Shown one piece after another: positions 22,286 through 35,285 of a DNA stretch of 64,000 nucleotides. This DNA is from Eunapius fragilis. Lineage: Eukaryota; Porifera; Demospongiae; Spongillida; Spongillidae. Position 1 is the stretch's first letter. The number at the start of each line of letters is the position of its first letter. The notes beneath the pieces were generated by a model. That model was not told the DNA's origin and did not search any database. It worked only from the letters and a program-made list of their open reading frames with translations. The translations under genes were made by a program, and so were the position numbers. The stretch covers positions 12,205,412 to 12,269,411 of the forward strand of contig OY811974.1 of assembly GCA_963681505.1 (NCBI GenBank). Reading direction: 5' to 3'.

Positions 22286-24448
22286 CACACCCTGGCCTCA
22301 CATTCATACACAACCTCAAATCAGAGCAATTGGTGTCATTTAATTCTGTCAGAATGCTCCCTCATGCTTAGTTTCCAATTGGTGGTGTGCTTGGCATAGT
22401 CATAGATAGTACTATACTATCTATGGCATAGTTGATTGTTTGCCCAAAAGGGGTCAGGCGACAGTGGGTGTGCTGTCCCCCTACCCTGAGTGTGACTGGA
22501 ACCAAGGTTACCATTTGGTCAGCCCACACCTTGACGCAGGTCAAGGTAAGGTGGTTAGGCCAGGGTAGAAGCCAAAAGGGTGCTACCTGCCATTGATGTA
22601 TAAACAATAACACCTGTAGCAATACATTTATACGTACAGCCATGGTAAGCAACACAGCTGGCATTTAGCTGGAGTGATTGCAGCCCACCCCTACCATCCT
22701 TTGTATATACATGTGTGACCTGCAACCATACCAGGTGTCAATATTTTGGGGACAGTGTGGGTATGATCGAAAGTGAGGGAATGAGTTAAATGGAGGCAAG
22801 GCTTTCCCAGACATTTAGGCTCAGGGTAGAATGAAAGTGAGGTTTTCCCAGAAGATACTCCAGGCTAGAATTTATATTTAGCTGGGAATTTAGTGTGCAA
22901 TGTGCACTTATACACACACATGTACACACACACACACACACACACACATGTACACACACACCATGGGCAGTCAGTCATTCATGCATCAACATCAATGCTT
23001 TGCTATTTCAATTTATTTTATTTCCTAATTGTCGACCCACATACAAACATTGTTTTTAGCTGTCATCCTATTCATCACATGTTTCTCTTTTGTATTTCTA
23101 TTGGAGCCGTACCTTTGTCTAAATTGTCTTGTGTATCAATGTGCACATTTATGCATGCACACACATACACACCACACACTAGCACTAGCATACACTTGCA
23201 ACTGCGTTCACATGTTTATTGTTTGTGTAAATTTGTGTTTCCTTGCTCTGGCAATAGACCAACAGGTCTTCTTGTTGCCTTTTGCACTTTTAAACATAAC
23301 GCATGCACATGCACACACACACACATGCACACAAACCCACATGCACATGCACGCACATTCATGTATACACACAGGAGTCATGTTTCAATCACAAACATGT
23401 GCATATGTACACATAAAAATGGCTTTGGCAGTCATCCATCACAACACACACACACATGCACACACACACATACACAGAACTGGCCTCTGCTTTGTATAAT
23501 TTCCCTGTTGTCTCTTGTTGCTATGAGCACACTTACTAGATGTGAGCCCGCACTACAAGAATGCACACTTATGTACACAGGCATGCATGCACAAACACAC
23601 ACACTCAAACAAAAAAAAACAAGCGAACAAACAAACAAACACGCACACTCACACAAACAAACAAAAACACACACACATACACAAGTGCAAACCACCCACT
23701 CTCCATTCTGCTTGGTACACTCACACTTGTACCTCCACCATTAGAGCCTGTTGTCCTTAATTCACCTCATATGCAATTTTGATTTTTTTTTCTTTTTCTG
23801 CTCCTGTTTGGCTTCCACTGATGTACCCATGGCCTCCACTAGATGCTCATGTCCCATGATTCTAAGTACTGACTTGTCAGGTTGATTAGCGCCAGCAGTA
23901 CACAACCATGCCCATAGCCGTTGAGGTTTTCAATATACAAGACATGTATCCAGGCTAAGAGGAATCTCCGATGCTATGGAGAGATAGTTTCTGAGCTGGC
24001 TTTCTGTGATTCCATTAATTGCCCTTCATCCATGTCTGTGTGGACTCATCTCATGCCATAGGGGTTGACTACCCCCACCATTATGATAAGCCTGCTAACC
24101 ACATTAGGCTCAGTGATTTCCATCACTTAAAGCTCACCAGCTCAGTGTATTGCTAGAACCTTTGTTAAGGCTCATGGCTCTAGACCTGTCCACCACCTAT
24201 CCAAACCCCTAACACTATACACAGCATGGCTGCCCAGGCCACAAAGATCGAAAATATGACACCAATTATTATGATCTGGGGTGAGTGTTTCTATTTGTTG
24301 CTGAGTTCTATGGACAGAGGCATCAGCTATAGACTGGCCTCTGCTTCACCTCCTTACACGTAGCTAATGGACTTTCCAGATGTCATTTAGAGATTGAAGC
24401 TCGTGTGTGTGTGTGTGTGTGTGTGTGTGCCTATGTGTGTTTTGTATG
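21234..24448 (+). repeat. FB2 left arm, outer part
   Basis: Inverted copy of 31,870-34,583 and 38,356-38,849. It includes CA tracts at 22,124-22,285 and 22,915-22,950 and a small palindrome (ATAGATAGTA...TACTATCTAT, about 22,403-22,425). The small palindrome is present in both FB2 arms but absent from FB3 near 41,418. Confidence 0.85.
21666..21863 (-). CDS. Conserved 65-codon ORF of the FB family, function unknown
   Basis: The frame reads ...RVRTVLHRLMAEESTYYESL, then a lysine/arginine-rich stretch EEAKKGNRTRRLQEAKTPRT. It recurs in the right arm at 34,446, where E1 cuts it, and in FB3 at 39,293-39,505 with a few substitutions. It opens with TTG rather than ATG; the first ATG lies inside at CMRYRV. 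It may be a remnant exon of an element protein or chance. No domain recognised. Confidence 0.3.
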   Translation of the reverse strand: MTEPTRSISTCMRYRVRTVLHRLMAEESTYYESLASAHYVEEAKKGNRTRRLQEAKTPRTLLYIV

Positions 24449-27400
24449 TAGTACGGACGCTTAATGCCAATTTTTGTTGTTACTGTTACGGAGCGGATAA
24501 AAGCATAAAACTTACATTATAGCTTTCTGGGGTAATACTGGTCAATATTCGCTTAGGAGCCCATCTCAGTTATTTCACCTATGAGAAATACAAGCAGATG
24601 AAGTAGCTATGAAGTAAGGATGCGTTTAATTACATTCATTGCAATAATTTCATGTTATTAACATGGCCGCGTATTGCTTCGGGAACGTTACCAACGTACA
24701 GATGAACTGGAGTTTGTGCATTATTTGCCAGGAAGACACACAGGAAGCCTTAAAATGCCCTGTATTAAGCCCTGGTTTAAGCCGTGGTGACAAGGGAGTT
24801 GCATACAAATCGTTTTTGGCAAACGTAAAGTCGTTTCGTGACATAGACGCTCTACCAACTAAACTATATTTTGGAAACGATATGAGTGCTGATGGCTTAC
24901 TTGCGCATTGTGCATCTTGGCACAAATCATGTCACTTAAAGTACAACAATGATAAGCTGATGAAGGCAATAAAAAGGGATGGTACTGCTCTAAGAGATGA
25001 CTTAGAAGATGACAGGAGAAGTATTAAGCGACATGCGTTTAACATTCAGAACTGTTTGTTCTGCGAGAAGGGAGAACAAGAAGGTGAACTCCATCAAATC
25101 TTGACGCTTGATGCCGACAGCAATGTGCGGGCTATGGTTACAGAACTAAATGATGTTCACCTTTTAGCCAGAATTGTAGGTGGTGATCTGATTGCGATGG
25201 AAGTAAAGTACCATCTCAAATGCATGGTTAATCTAAGAAATCGCTATCGCAGTCTTGTCAGGAAGTCAGACAATGATGCAGGGGTTCATACTACGGAGAA
25301 AGTTATCGAGTCTCGCGTATTTGTTGAGTTGACAACTTACATTGAACAAGTTGTAGAGAGTGGGGAAACTGTGTTCAAGCTGTCTGAGATCCATTCTCTT
25401 TATACAAGTCGCCTTAAAGAATTAGGTATCCAGAAACAAGTAAACAAAACCAGATTAAAGGAAAAGTTGTTACAACATTTTGTAGAAGCACAAGCAGAGC
25501 AGTTTGATGGTAAAAACATTGCTCTTATTTTCAGACAAGGGATGCGAAATATGTTGAAAGATGCTCTAAAAAAGAGAGACTTTACTGAGGATGCTGTAAT
25601 TCTAGCAAAGGCTGCAAATATCATTAGAGAAGACATCTTCTGTCATGGTGGTTTTACATTCACTGGCTGCTTTCCACCAGAATGTCAAGAGAAATCACTG
25701 CCAGCAAGCCTCAAAAACTTAATCTCAATGATCTTAAATGGTTCCAACATGTCTGATCAAGACAAACATGACTCCCAGGCTTGTTTCACCGTTGGCCAGG
25801 CCATTCTGTACAACACAAAAAAGAGAGCATCCAATCCTTCAGGTATCACATCAAGACATTCTTTGGCATTTGAACCACCTCTCCCGATTTACATTGGTCT
25901 CAATATTCATGCACTGACTAGAAGTAAAAAGCTCATCAAGCAATTACATCGTATTGGAATCAGTATTTCATATGACAGGGTTTTGGAGCTTGAGGACTCA
26001 CTTGCAATCTCTGTTTGTGAGCGCTTTAATGAAGATGGGGTAATAGCTCCTTCATGTCTTCGTAAAGGCCTCTTCACTGTTGGTGCAATAGACAATCTTG
26101 ATCACAATCCAAGTTCTACTACGTCAACAGACTCTTTTCATGGCACTGGAATCAGTCTTTTCCAGTTTCCAGCTCAGGATAAACTCGGCGAAAACAGGCC
26201 ACCTATTGTGATACCACCAGTTGGGAACAAAGGAAAGTTTCTTCATGAAAGTTATACCTCTGTACCAGCTGTTGTCTTGACAACAAGTGCAACTGTGGTA
26301 CCAAAGTGTCTGTTGAATCCTGCAGGAACCATTGCATGCTTGAACAAGGCCAGAGATGAGGAAATTGCATGGATTGAACATGCACTGCTACTTGTGGACA
26401 AGGAGAATATAACCTCTCAGGATGCTATTGCATGGGCTGCCTATCATGCTTCTCAACCGCGGCAACGTCCATTGGATGATGACCTTCCATGCATATGTGC
26501 CCTTCTTCCTCTCTTCTATGAAAAAGCTGCTACCCCTGCAATGATCAAGCATGGTATGGATGTCCAAAAATGGGCAATTCAATATCTTAATCCAGGACAA
26601 ATTCCTGTTACCACATTTGATCAACCTCTTTTTGCTCTTGCTAAACTTGTACAGTGGAAGTGGCCAGAATCTCATGGTGAGGCAAAGCATGTGGTCATGC
26701 TGGGGGGTCTCCATACAGAAATGGCTCTATGGAATACACTTGGAGACATGTTGGAAGGTTCTGGTTGGACTACAGCTCTTACAGAGGCTGAAGTAGCCAC
26801 ATCTGGTATTGCTGAGTCATTTCTGAAATGCAGTCATCTTACACGGACCAGGCATGCCCACCAGGTCACACTGCTGACACTCCACAAACTTCAACAAGAA
26901 GCTCTTCATCTTTCAAATGTCTCCAATGATTTTGAGTCTACTACAGCATGGAGAGATGGCATGCTTAAGAAGAGTCCAACATTCATGTTCTGGGATCTTA
27001 TCTTGAGATTTGAAACCTTGATTCTCATATTTGTTCGTGCTCATCGTGAAAAAAATTTCCCATTGTATATTGGAGTCATTGAAGAGCTAATGCCTCTGTT
27101 CTTTGCTCTGGATCATGTCAATTACTCGAGATGGATGCCTGTTCATATCAGAGATTTGAAGTCATTACCGGATTCCATCAAAGATGAATTTGAAAAGCAA
27201 TGCCATTGGGTACTTTCCAAGACAGGTAACACATTTTCTTCAATCCCAATAGACCAGGCACATGAACAGGAAAATGACTATGTCAAAGGTTCAGGTGGTT
27301 GCATTGGACTGACAAATAACCCCACTGCCTTCAGACGTTGGATGCTCTCTGGACCTGAGCTGGCAAGACTACAGAAACAGTTTGAAGGTGAATACCTTTA

Positions 27401-29409
27401 TGATTATGACATGGAAAATCCAAAGTACCTACAGAACCACGAGCAGGGTCTCTCAACACAGAAGACATTTCAAAGACAAGTACAAAATCTTATTAAGACA
27501 ATTCAAACAATGGGAAATCCATTCCTCGATAATTTTGAGGAACTTGTAACACTTGATAGTCGAAATTGCATTGATCAGTCTGTGATAACTTCATTATACA
27601 CTCTAGAGAGCATAGGTAAGAAACAGTACGAGGAATATGTCGTAAATGTTCTCAAAGACTGCACACATTCTATTCATGACCCTATCAAGAGAAATTCACT
27701 AGCTCTATTTTCAAAGCCACAGCCCAAATGTACATCAAAGTATGGCCAAACAATTAGGGTACTTCAAAGCAATGTAGCACTTTTTGGCCAACTGTACATC
27801 TCTATGCAAAGTCGGGATATTGACTTAAAGGAGTTCTTTGCACACGAAATACAGTCTTTCCCATGCACCATCTCTTTCAGACTTTGGTAAGCTCCATTTG
27901 CCCAGCACAAAATCAGATCTACTTAAATGCATTGAACAACCAGGGGACCTTGAACCACCTTCTACTTATGAGTGCAAAATCTTAGATGGTGCTGTCATTG
28001 TCCACTGCCTTCCAACAGGTGTTGTCACATTCAATGATTATGCAGACAATGTATTCATTCCTTATCTGGAGAAGCTGCTGCAAGGTACTGCCAGATTGGA
28101 CATTGTGTGGGATACATATATTGCAGGCAGCTTGAAAGAGTGTACTCGTGAGAAAAGAGGAAAGGGTGTCCGTAGAAAGGTGTCAGGGCAAACAAAGATT
28201 CCAGGTAACTGGATGGACTTTCTTCGTGACACAAAGAACAAGAAAGAATTGTTTGCTTTCCTGACCTCTAAAATTGCAGGGATCATATGGCCACCAGATA
28301 AATCTGTCTATATTACATCAGGTCAATATGTGGAATCCATAAATTCTAACAGACCCATGTTGGCCTGCAATCATGAGGAAGCAGACACTCGCATTGTGGT
28401 CCATGTAATGCATGCACTTGAACAGGGGATGAAGTCAGTTCTTGTTCGTACTGTGGACACAGATGTCATTGTTATCTTAGTAGGTGTGTGTGCTAAGTTG
28501 GCTACCATTCAACCTTCAGCAGACATCTGGGTAGCATTTGGCACAGGCAAAAACTATACTCTTTACAGCATTGTTCACATTTGTGCCAGTCTTGGGCACC
28601 ATAAGTCACAAGCATTGCCTGTGTTCCATGCATTCACAGGTTGTGACACTACTTCGTCATTCAGGGGTAAAGGCAAGAAGTCAGCCTGGAATGCATGGCA
28701 GGCCTGTGATGAAGTTACAGAAACATTCATGCATTTGGCTTGTAACCCATTTGAGGTTTTCAACGTTGATTCTCACCATTTTCAAATGCTAGAGAGACTT
28801 ACAGTTTTGATGTACGACAAAACCAGCCAGCATATTTCTGTAAATGAAGTTAGAAGGGAATCATTCTGCCTGAAAAGTCCATCCATGGACAGAATGCCAC
28901 CGACACAAGATGCCTTGCTTCAACACTCTCGACGAGCCATTTACCAAGCAGGAATCTGGACTATTTCTATGCAGGCACAAGCAACTATTCCCTCTCCACA
29001 AGAATTTGCATGGATCAAGAAGTCTGAATCATGGGTTCCAGTTTGGATTACACTTCCAGAGGTATCAAAAGCATGCAGAGAACTGATAAAATGCACATGC
29101 AAAGGAGAGTGTTTGAGATGCAAATGTATCAAATCAAATCTACCGTGTTCACCACTTTGCAAGTGCAGGTGTATTTACATGTAATTAACAACATACTTTT
29201 TAGGTCACAATTAAATGAATGATACACAATGCATATTTTGTTACACTCAACACAATGATTCTCATTTGTTTTTGATATTTCTTGGGTTAGGGCAAAGATT
29301 TTGGAGGGCTCCTAGGCTAGTTTTGATCAGTCAGTGCTAATGAATCTTCATGCAAAATTTGATGCTTTTATCCGCTCCGTAACAATAATATCAATAAGCT
29401 ACCCTACTA
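24449..29409 (+). mobile_element. Academ-type DNA transposon (XPG-nuclease lineage), 4.96 kb
   Basis: The homologous right arm of FB2 near 31,865 has the uninterrupted site (TTTTGTATGTGAGCC), which fixes the ends. The element starts TAGTACGGACGCTTAATG, ends ...TACCCTACTA, and is flanked by ATG (24,446-24,448 and 29,410-29,412); a 4-base ATGT reading is also possible. The outermost bases are only partly inverted, but 24,485-24,506 and 29,362-29,383 are a perfect 22-base inverted pair containing TTACGGAGCGGATAAAAGC. A 3-4 bp TSD, an XPG/FEN1-like nuclease and a C-terminal cysteine cluster are the features I know for Academ elements. One long gene fills it. Confidence 0.8.
24663..29184 (+). CDS. 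Academ transposase-like protein with FEN1/XPG-like nuclease domain (one frameshift)
   Basis: Two frames, 24,663-27,890 and about 27,868-29,184, belong to one ancestral protein of about 1,500 residues. At 27,861-27,870 a single extra base breaks the frame: ...AHEIQSFP lies in the first frame and PSLSDFGKL in the second. ATG at 24,663 is a good start. N-terminus: two zinc-ligand sets, C19/C22 with H87/C90 and C131/C134 with H184/C187. The middle carries the signature segments TFDQPLFALAK, MLGGLHTEMALW and PIDQAHEQENDYVKG, which I recognise from many invertebrate transposon proteins. The second frame has a FEN1-like acidic series: D50 (ILDG), D92 (VWDTY, followed by a basic KRGKGVRRK helix), E181/D183 (HEEADTR), D207/D209 (VDTDV) and D270 (FTGCDTT, followed by RGKGKKSAW). 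It ends in a cluster of nine cysteines (CTCKGECLRCKC, then CSPLCKCRC). The nuclease assignment is motif-based inference. Confidence 0.75.
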
Positions 29410-30262
29410 ATGTGAGCCTGTGTGGTGTGATTGATACTTGTACTGTACTCTGGAAAAGGGCTTACATGTATGGGTTGGAAGCCTTGCATGTCTGGCAGTG
29501 AATATCATTGCTACCCTATCACTACTGATAGTGGTTGGACTGGGCCTCTGTAAAGTTTGGATTGGGTTGAGTGATAATAGTATTCACACCATTACCCATG
29601 AGTTCTACCAATACACACCCTCCTGCACATACCCACACAACACGTACAAAGCACATACATACATACATAAATGGAATTTAGATTTCTGAGGCAGCTTACA
29701 GCTGATGCCTCTGTACCTTAGCAACATTGGAAAATTGGTGTCATTGAACACAGGTTCATGTTTGGCATGCCAGCCCTGCTGTAGGGTCATGGCATGAGAG
29801 TGTGTGCGTGCGTGTGTGCGTGTGTATGTATGTGCGTGTGTGTATGTGTGTGTGTTTGTGTATTAAGTGCACATGGCAACACCAGACATATGTAACCAGA
29901 AATAGGTTCAAGTTCTGTTCATCATCTCTCGATTTAACTCCCGAACAGTGGGGCTACCCAGGCCACAAAGGTCCGAACTTGTACTTTTAATGTTTGTTTA
30001 CGTAGATGTATTTAATGTTTAGGTGAATGGCAAGGTGCTTTATAATTCACACCTATAGCCTGGGAAAATCCCCTGGGAAAACCTCACTTCATTCAAATTC
30101 TACTAGCTCAGGAGCCACCCTCCAGTTCATCCAGGGAGGAATCACACAAGGGAGCCACTCTCAAGGGAGCCACTCTCCTCTGGAGCAGACAGAGAGGCAT
30201 CACACTCAAGAGCCCAGAGAGTACCCCATGATCTCCAATCGGATATACCACTGACAACACCA
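29410..30262 (+). repeat. FB2 left arm, inner part
   Basis: Reverse complement of about 30,983-31,865. It begins right after the Academ element and ends at GGATATACCACTGACAACAC. It contains TG-rich sequence at 29,800-29,865. Confidence 0.8.
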
Positions 30263-30312
30263 ATGACTCAAACCTCATTTCTGTACGCCTTGGCATTTAC
30301 TCTGCACTTCTC

Positions 30313-30353
<41 letters not shown>

Positions 30354-30982
30354 ATGTATGTGTGTGTTGCAGGTATTGTTTTCAAGTTTGACGTCTGCAT
30401 CATTTATGATCACCATTTGTCAAAGGACCAACTTTTGATATTTTGGCTTAAAACTTCATGCTGAAATGTGCAATGTTAGATTGTATTTTCAATTTCATAA
30501 TCAGCTGATAGGAAGTTTATAGTGTTGTTTGAGAAGTGAGGGAGGTGGTATTGGGGCACTTCTAATGCCCCATTTGCGGAATCGTCTTTTGCTAGCTGCA
30601 GCTGGGTTAGTGTGTGTACAGCAGGTATTCCTCCCAACAACATTCAATGCCAGTGGTATTGTTACATGTATGTCCAAGTCCCTGTAAAAATATGTTTATT
30701 CTGTCAGCTTGCTTAAAAACAAAACGTAACACTTGGAGACCAATACTGCCCCATACCATGATCCAGTCCGGTCTCTTTTACCCTCGTTCTGAATAGAATA
30801 ATTCAGGTGGTACTTCATTGAACACTGATTCATTATAATAGCATATATAAATCACGTGGCATACATGTACAATACAAAGTTTCTGGGTTGGAACCATTAA
30901 TGTTATCGGCCCATCCCATTGCATGGGCTGGCCAACCCAAGGCATTGCCTGGCCTACCAATGGCAAGGGGCTGGCCAACCCA
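30263..30982. other. FB2 spacer between arms; no gene seen
   Basis: A TG tract lies at 30,314-30,352. A short direct repeat GCTGGCCAACCCAAGG occurs at about 30,928 and 30,970. No coding signal. Confidence 0.5.
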
Positions 30983-33900
30983 AGGTGTTGTCAGTGGTAT
31001 ATCCTATTGGAGATCATGAGGTACTCTCTGGGCTCTTGAGTGTGATGCCTCTCTGTCTGCTCTGGAGGAGAGTGGCTCCCTTGAGAGTGGCTCCCTTGAG
31101 ATTGGCTCCCTTGAGATTGGCTCCCTTGAGAGTGCTCCTCCCTGGATGAACTGGAGGGTGGCTCCTGAGCTAGTAGAATTTGAATGAAGTGAGGTTTTCC
31201 CAGGGGATTTTCCCAGGCTATAGGTGTGAATTATAAAGCACCTTGCCATTCACCTAAACATTAAATACATCTACGTAAACAAACATTAAAAGTACAAGTT
31301 CGGACCTTTGTGGCCAGGGTAGCCCCACTGTTAGGGAGTTAAATCGAGAGATGATGAACAGAACTTGAACCTATTTCTGGTTACATATGTCTGGTGTTGC
31401 CATGTGCACTTAATACACAAACACACACACATACACACACGCACATACATACACACTCGCACACGCACGCACACACTCTCATGCCATGACCCTACAGCAG
31501 GGCTGGCATGCCAAACATGAACCTGTGTTCAATGACACCAATTTTCCAATGTTGCTAAGGTACAGAGGCATCAGCTGTAAGCTGCCTCAGAAATCTAAAT
31601 TCCATTTATGTATGTATGTATGTGCTTTGTACGTGTTGTGTGGGTATGTGCAGGAGGGTGTGTATTGGTAGAACTCATGGGTAATGGTGTGAATACTATT
31701 ATCACTCAACCCAATCCAAACTTTACAGAGGCCCAGTCCAACCACTATCAGTAGTGATAGGGTAGCAATGATATTCACTGCCAGACATGCAAGGCTTCCA
31801 ACCCATACATGTAAGCCCTTTTCCAGAGTACAGTACAAGTATCAATCACACCACACAGGCTCACATACAAAACACACATAGGCACACACACACACACACA
31901 CACACACACGAGCTTCAATCTCTAAATGACATCTGGAAATTCCATTAGCTACGTGTAAGGAGGTGAAGCAGAGGCCAGTCTATAGCTGATGCCTCTGTCC
32001 ATAGAACTCAGCAACAAATAGAAACACTCACCCCAGATCATAATAATTGGTGTCATATTTTCGATCTTTGTGGCCTGGGCAGCCATGCTGTGTATAGTGT
32101 TAGGGGTTTGGATAGGTGGTGGACAGGTCTAGAGCCATGAGCCTTAACAAAGGTTCTAGCAATACACTGAGCTGGTGAGCTTAAGTGATGGAAATCACTG
32201 AGCCTAATGTGGTTAGCAGGCTTATCATAATGGTGGGGGTAGTCAACCCCTATGGCATGAGATGAGTCCACACAGACATGGATGAAGGGCAATTAATGGA
32301 ATCACAGAAAGCCAGCTCAGAAACTATCTCTCCATAGCATCGGAGATTCCTCTTAGCCTGGATACATGTCTTGTATATTGAAAACCTCAACGGCTATGGG
32401 CATGGTTGTGTACTGCTGGCGCTAATCAACCTGACAAGTCAGTACTTAGAATCATGGGACATGAGCATCTAGTGGAGGCCATGGGTACATCAGTGGAAGC
32501 CAAACAGGAGCAGAAAAAGAAAAAAAAATCAAAATTGCATATGAGGTGAATTAAGGACAACAGGCTCTAATGGTGGAGGTACAAGTGTGAGTGTACCAAG
32601 CAGAATGGAGAGTGGGTGGTTTGCACTTGTGTATGTGTGTGTGTTTTTGTTTGTTTGTGTGAGTGTGCGTGTTTGTTTGTTTGTTCGCTTGTTTTTTTTT
32701 GTTTGAGTGTGTGTGTTTGTGCATGCATGCCTGTGTACATAAGTGTGCATTCTTGTAGTGCGGGCTCACATCTAGTAAGTGTGCTCATAGCAACAAGAGA
32801 CAACAGGGAAATTATACAAAGCAGAGGCCAGTTCTGTGTATGTGTGTGTGTGCATGTGTGTGTGTGTTGTGATGGATGACTGCCAAAGCCATTTTTATGT
32901 GTACATATGCACATGTTTGTGATTGAAACATGACTCCTGTGTGTATACATGAATGTGCGTGCATGTGCATGTGGGTTTGTGTGCATGTGTGTGTGTGTGC
33001 ATGTGCATGCGTTATGTTTAAAAGTGCAAAAGGCAACAAGAAGACCTGTTGGTCTATTGCCAGAGCAAGGAAACACAAATTTACACAAACAATAAACATG
33101 TGAACGCAGTTGCAAGTGTATGCTAGTGCTAGTGTGTGGTGTGTATGTGTGTGCATGCATAAATGTGCACATTGATACACAAGACAATTTAGACAAAGGT
33201 ACGGCTCCAATAGAAATACAAAAGAGAAACATGTGATGAATAGGATGACAGCTAAAAACAATGTTTGTATGTGGGTCGACAATTAGGAAATAAAATAAAT
33301 TGAAATAGCAAAGCATTGATGTTGATGCATGAATGACTGACTGCCCATGGTGTGTGTGTACATGTGTGTGTGTGTGTGTGTGTGTACATGTGTGTGTATA
33401 AGTGCACATTGCACACTAAATTCCCAGCTAAATATAAATTCTAGCCTGGAGTATCTTCTGGGAAAACCTCACTTTCATTCTACCCTGAGCCTAAATGTCT
33501 GGGAAAGCCTTGCCTCCATTTAACTCATTCCCTCACTTTCGATCATACCCACACTGTCCCCAAAATATTGACACCTGGTATGGTTGCAGGTCACACATGT
33601 ATATACAAAGGATGGTAGGGGTGGGCTGCAATCACTCCAGCTAAATGCCAGCTGTGTTGCTTACCATGGCTGTACGTATAAATGTATTGCTACAGGTGTT
33701 ATTGTTTATACATCAATGGCAGGTAGCACCCTTTTGGCTTCTACCCTGGCCTAACCACCTTACCTTGACCTGCGTCAAGGTGTGGGCTGACCAAATGGTA
33801 ACCTTGGTTCCAGTCACACTCAGGGTAGGGGGACAGCACACCCACTGTCGCCTGACCCCTTTTGGGCAAACAATCAACTATGCCATAGATAGTATAGTAC

Positions 33901-34023
33901 TATCTATGACTATGCCAAGCACACCACCAATTGGAAACTAAGCATGAGGGAGCATTCTGACAGAATTAAATGACACCAATTGCTCTGATTTGAGGTTGTG
34001 TATGAATGTGAGGCCAGGGTGTG

Positions 34024-34094
<71 letters not shown>

Positions 34095-34142
34095 ATGTGT
34101 GTGTGTGTGTGCATGTGTGTGTGCATGTGTGTGTGTGTGTGA

Positions 34143-34184
<42 letters not shown>

Positions 34185-34583
34185 CGTATGGATTTTATTT
34201 TGTATGGATATTATTTTGTAGAACCAAATATAATTGATTCACCAACGAACAAGAAAGAGGTTTCAGTAGGCCAATGAGAGTACTATATGTTGGTAAATAC
34301 ATGTAGCTACAAGGGGGTGCATGTTTGATATAGGCCTATATATATCTGTGTGTGTGCAGAAGTCAAAAAGGAAGGGTGCGTTTCAGATTAAGCTAGCCCT
34401 AGACACCGTGCACTTTCATGCTCTGCTTTGCATAAATGAAGCAGTTTGACCGAGCCAACACGCTCGATTTCTACGTGCATGCGCTACAGAGTACGTACCG
34501 TGTTGCACAGGCTGATGGCAGAGGAATCCACGTATTACGAATCTTTAGCTTCTGCTCACTATGTTGAAGAAGCCAAGAAGGGA
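30983..34583 (-). repeat. FB2 right arm, inner and middle part
   Basis: Reverse complement of the left arm, without the Academ insertion. It carries the same TG/CA tracts with different lengths (34,021-34,182 versus 22,124-22,285). The 280- and 283-codon HTHTH-rich ORFs in the two arms are shadows of these tracts. Confidence 0.85.
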
Positions 34584-34969
34584 CCCAGCGAAAAAATCTT
34601 ATCGATCTTGGCCATGATCTTGGCAATCTTGACCAAGATCTAATGCATCCTGACCAAGATTCAAGATTCTTGGCCATGATGTCTAAGATCTTGCCCAAGA
34701 AAATATTAAACAATTTCAAAATTGGACTAAAATAATCCACAGCGATAGCAAATTGAGGGATTGTGTCAAGACAGATAACATATTCTTCACCAAAATCAAA
34801 CGACATACTCAGAAAGAATAATATTGTCCAAGATCATGGTCAGGATTCTTGTATGCAATCTTGACCAAGATTCCATACAAGAATATTGAGAATGGTCTTG
34901 CCTCCTGGCCCCATCATCTTGCCTCCCATCATGTCTCCTTTGGGGGCTCCTTGCCCCTACATCTTGGCC

Positions 34970-35285
34970 ACAATCTTGCCTCCTTGCCCCTAGATCATGG
35001 CCAAGATCTTACCTCCTTGCCCCTAGATCATGGCCACGATCTTGCTCCTTGATCTTTGCCATGATCTTGCCTCCTTGCCCCTAGATCTTGGCCACGATCT
35101 TGCCTCCTTGCCCCTAGATCATGGCCACGATCTTGCCTCCTTGCCCCTAGATCTTGGCCACGATCTTGCCTGCTTTCCCCTAGATCTTGGCCATGATCTT
35201 GCCTCCTTGCCCCTAGATCTTGGCCATGATTTTGTCTCCTTGTCCCTAGATCTTGGCCACGATCTTGCCTCCTCTAGCCTCCTTG
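34970..35285 (+). repeat. E1 copy 1 left 33-bp array
   Basis: Roughly nine units containing CTTGCCTCCTTGCCCCTAGA followed by TCTTGGCCACGAT. Because 33 is divisible by 3, reading frames stay open across the array, giving false proteins. Confidence 0.9.

Noticed and set aside
22072..22319. CVCVCV and MHTHTH ORFs over TG/CA tracts (also 41,820, 33,998)
   Set aside because: Pure dinucleotide translation.
22893..23744. 283-codon ORF rich in HTHTH and its mirror image in the other FB2 arm (32,567-33,409)
   Set aside because: It is created by CA-rich repeats, is present mirrored in both palindrome arms, and has no domain or splice support.
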